The notes under the pieces are model-generated. The model was not told the DNA's origin, ran no database searches, and was given only the letters and a program-made list of their open reading frames with translations. A DNA stretch of 64,000 nt. It comes from Paramacrobiotus metropolitanus. Taxonomy: Eukaryota > Tardigrada > Eutardigrada > Parachela > Macrobiotidae. Position numbers and translations under genes: made by a program. Positions 63,442 through 64,000 of this stretch are shown here, one piece after another. The stretch spans positions 62,001 through 126,000 of the forward strand of contig NW_026570437.1 of the NCBI RefSeq assembly GCF_019649055.1. Direction: 5' to 3'. Position 1 is the stretch's first letter. Every line of letters begins with the position of its first letter.

Positions 63442-64000
63442 CGATATCATCTTCTTTGGCAAAACGTTCGAAGACTTCCTTGAGGCTTTCCGAGCAACCC
63501 TCGAATGCCTCCGTGATGCTGGATTTACGGTCAAACCCTCCAAATGCGAGGTCGGAACGGACAGACTGCTGTTCCTGGGACATGTTCTTAGTAAAAACGG
63601 AGTCCAGACCGATGACGAGAAAGTGGCCTGTATTGCAGAACAAAGCTGCCCGAGAACCGAACGGCAACTCAGGTCGTTCCTCGGACTGGCCAACTACTAC
63701 CGGAAATTCATCCGAGGATACGCTCAGAAAACTTCAAAAATGTACGAGCTCCTCCGGAAGGATAAGAATATCAAGCTCGATTGGACGGAAGCCCACACGG
63801 CTGAGTTCAACGACATTAAGAAGGCGCTAACCGAAGCACCTGTACTGGCGAAGTTCGACCCGACCAAGAAGACCGTCATCGAATGTGACGCAAGCGGAGC
63901 CGGACTTGGCGCGGTGATCTCACAAGACGATCACCCAATCGCCTACGCCAGTCGAGTCCTACGTGGACCGGAACTCAACTATGGAGTTACCGAATGGGAA
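63342..64000 (+). CDS. pol: RT C-terminal part and RNase H of element B (+1 frame, runs off window)
   Basis: Continuation of RT in the next frame, open to the window end. It has the catalytic YIDD box at about 63434-63445, FLGHVLSKNGVQTDD, the SFLGLANYYRKFI block and RNase H with ECDASGAGLGAVIS. A single-base change at about 63340 separates it from the upstream part, so as it stands this copy cannot make a full RT unless the base is a sequencing error. Confidence 0.85.

Larger units (their letters stand above)
52171..64000 (+). mobile_element. Ty3/gypsy LTR retrotransposon, 5' part (element B)
   Basis: 5' LTR end and PBS at 52830/52831, a 1.3-kb leader, long gag, protease ORF, linker, RT and RNase H; it runs off the window before integrase. 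Its proteins are clearly different from element A's, so it is another family. Compared with A it shows extra frame changes (about 54900, 62705-62740 and 63340) and an in-frame UAG at 61664, so it is either decaying or affected by sequence errors. The left boundary 52171 (a TGTAGC) is a guess, because the second LTR is outside the window. Confidence 0.85.

Overview
The window is nuclear DNA from an animal. It carries spliceosomal GT-AG introns from about 50 bp to several kb, GC-rich exons set in AT-rich introns, canonical polyadenylation signals, nuclear-receptor corepressor domains and two Ty3/gypsy LTR retrotransposons. Gene content fits a protostome with a compact genome. A tardigrade or another small ecdysozoan is my guess, but the sequence alone does not prove it.

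Left part (1-37.8 kb): five genes, all on the + strand. (1) The 3' part of a nuclear receptor corepressor (NCoR/SMRTER family, 209-8092; its 5' end lies outside). (2) Phosphoserine phosphatase (10100-14610, five exons, complete). (3) A secreted leucine-rich-repeat protein with an LRRCT cap (21997-28711, five exons, complete). (4) Selenium-binding protein 1 / methanethiol oxidase (29540-32705, seven exons, 476 aa, complete). (5) A METTL25/METTL25B-family methyltransferase-like protein (34833-37832, five exons, 435 aa, complete). These are housekeeping or developmental genes with no operon logic. Between and inside them lie a 0.28-kb foldback element, degenerate tandem duplications that copied exon ends into introns, a dispersed short motif, a ~120-bp tandem array and a decayed retroelement remnant.

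Right part (39.8-64 kb): mobile DNA. Element A (39799-48632, minus strand) is a structurally complete Ty3/gypsy element. Its 244-bp LTRs look identical by eye and it has a 4-bp target duplication, a PBS, a PPT, gag, a canonical A-AAA-AAC slip site, pol, and an extra 561-aa ORF of unknown function between pol and the 3' LTR. Between the elements lie two hairpin-forming repeats, an unrecognised pseudogene, and a frameshifted genomic copy of the last exon of the METTL25-like gene. Element B (about 52.2 kb to beyond 64 kb, + strand) is a second, unrelated and larger Ty3/gypsy element. It has a very long Gag with a ~300-residue coiled coil, a G-GGA-AAC slip site, a protease ORF with a duplicated N-terminal module, an in-frame UAG, and an RT/RNase H region broken by small frame changes.

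The most novel material is the extra ORF of element A and the Gag/protease architecture of element B.
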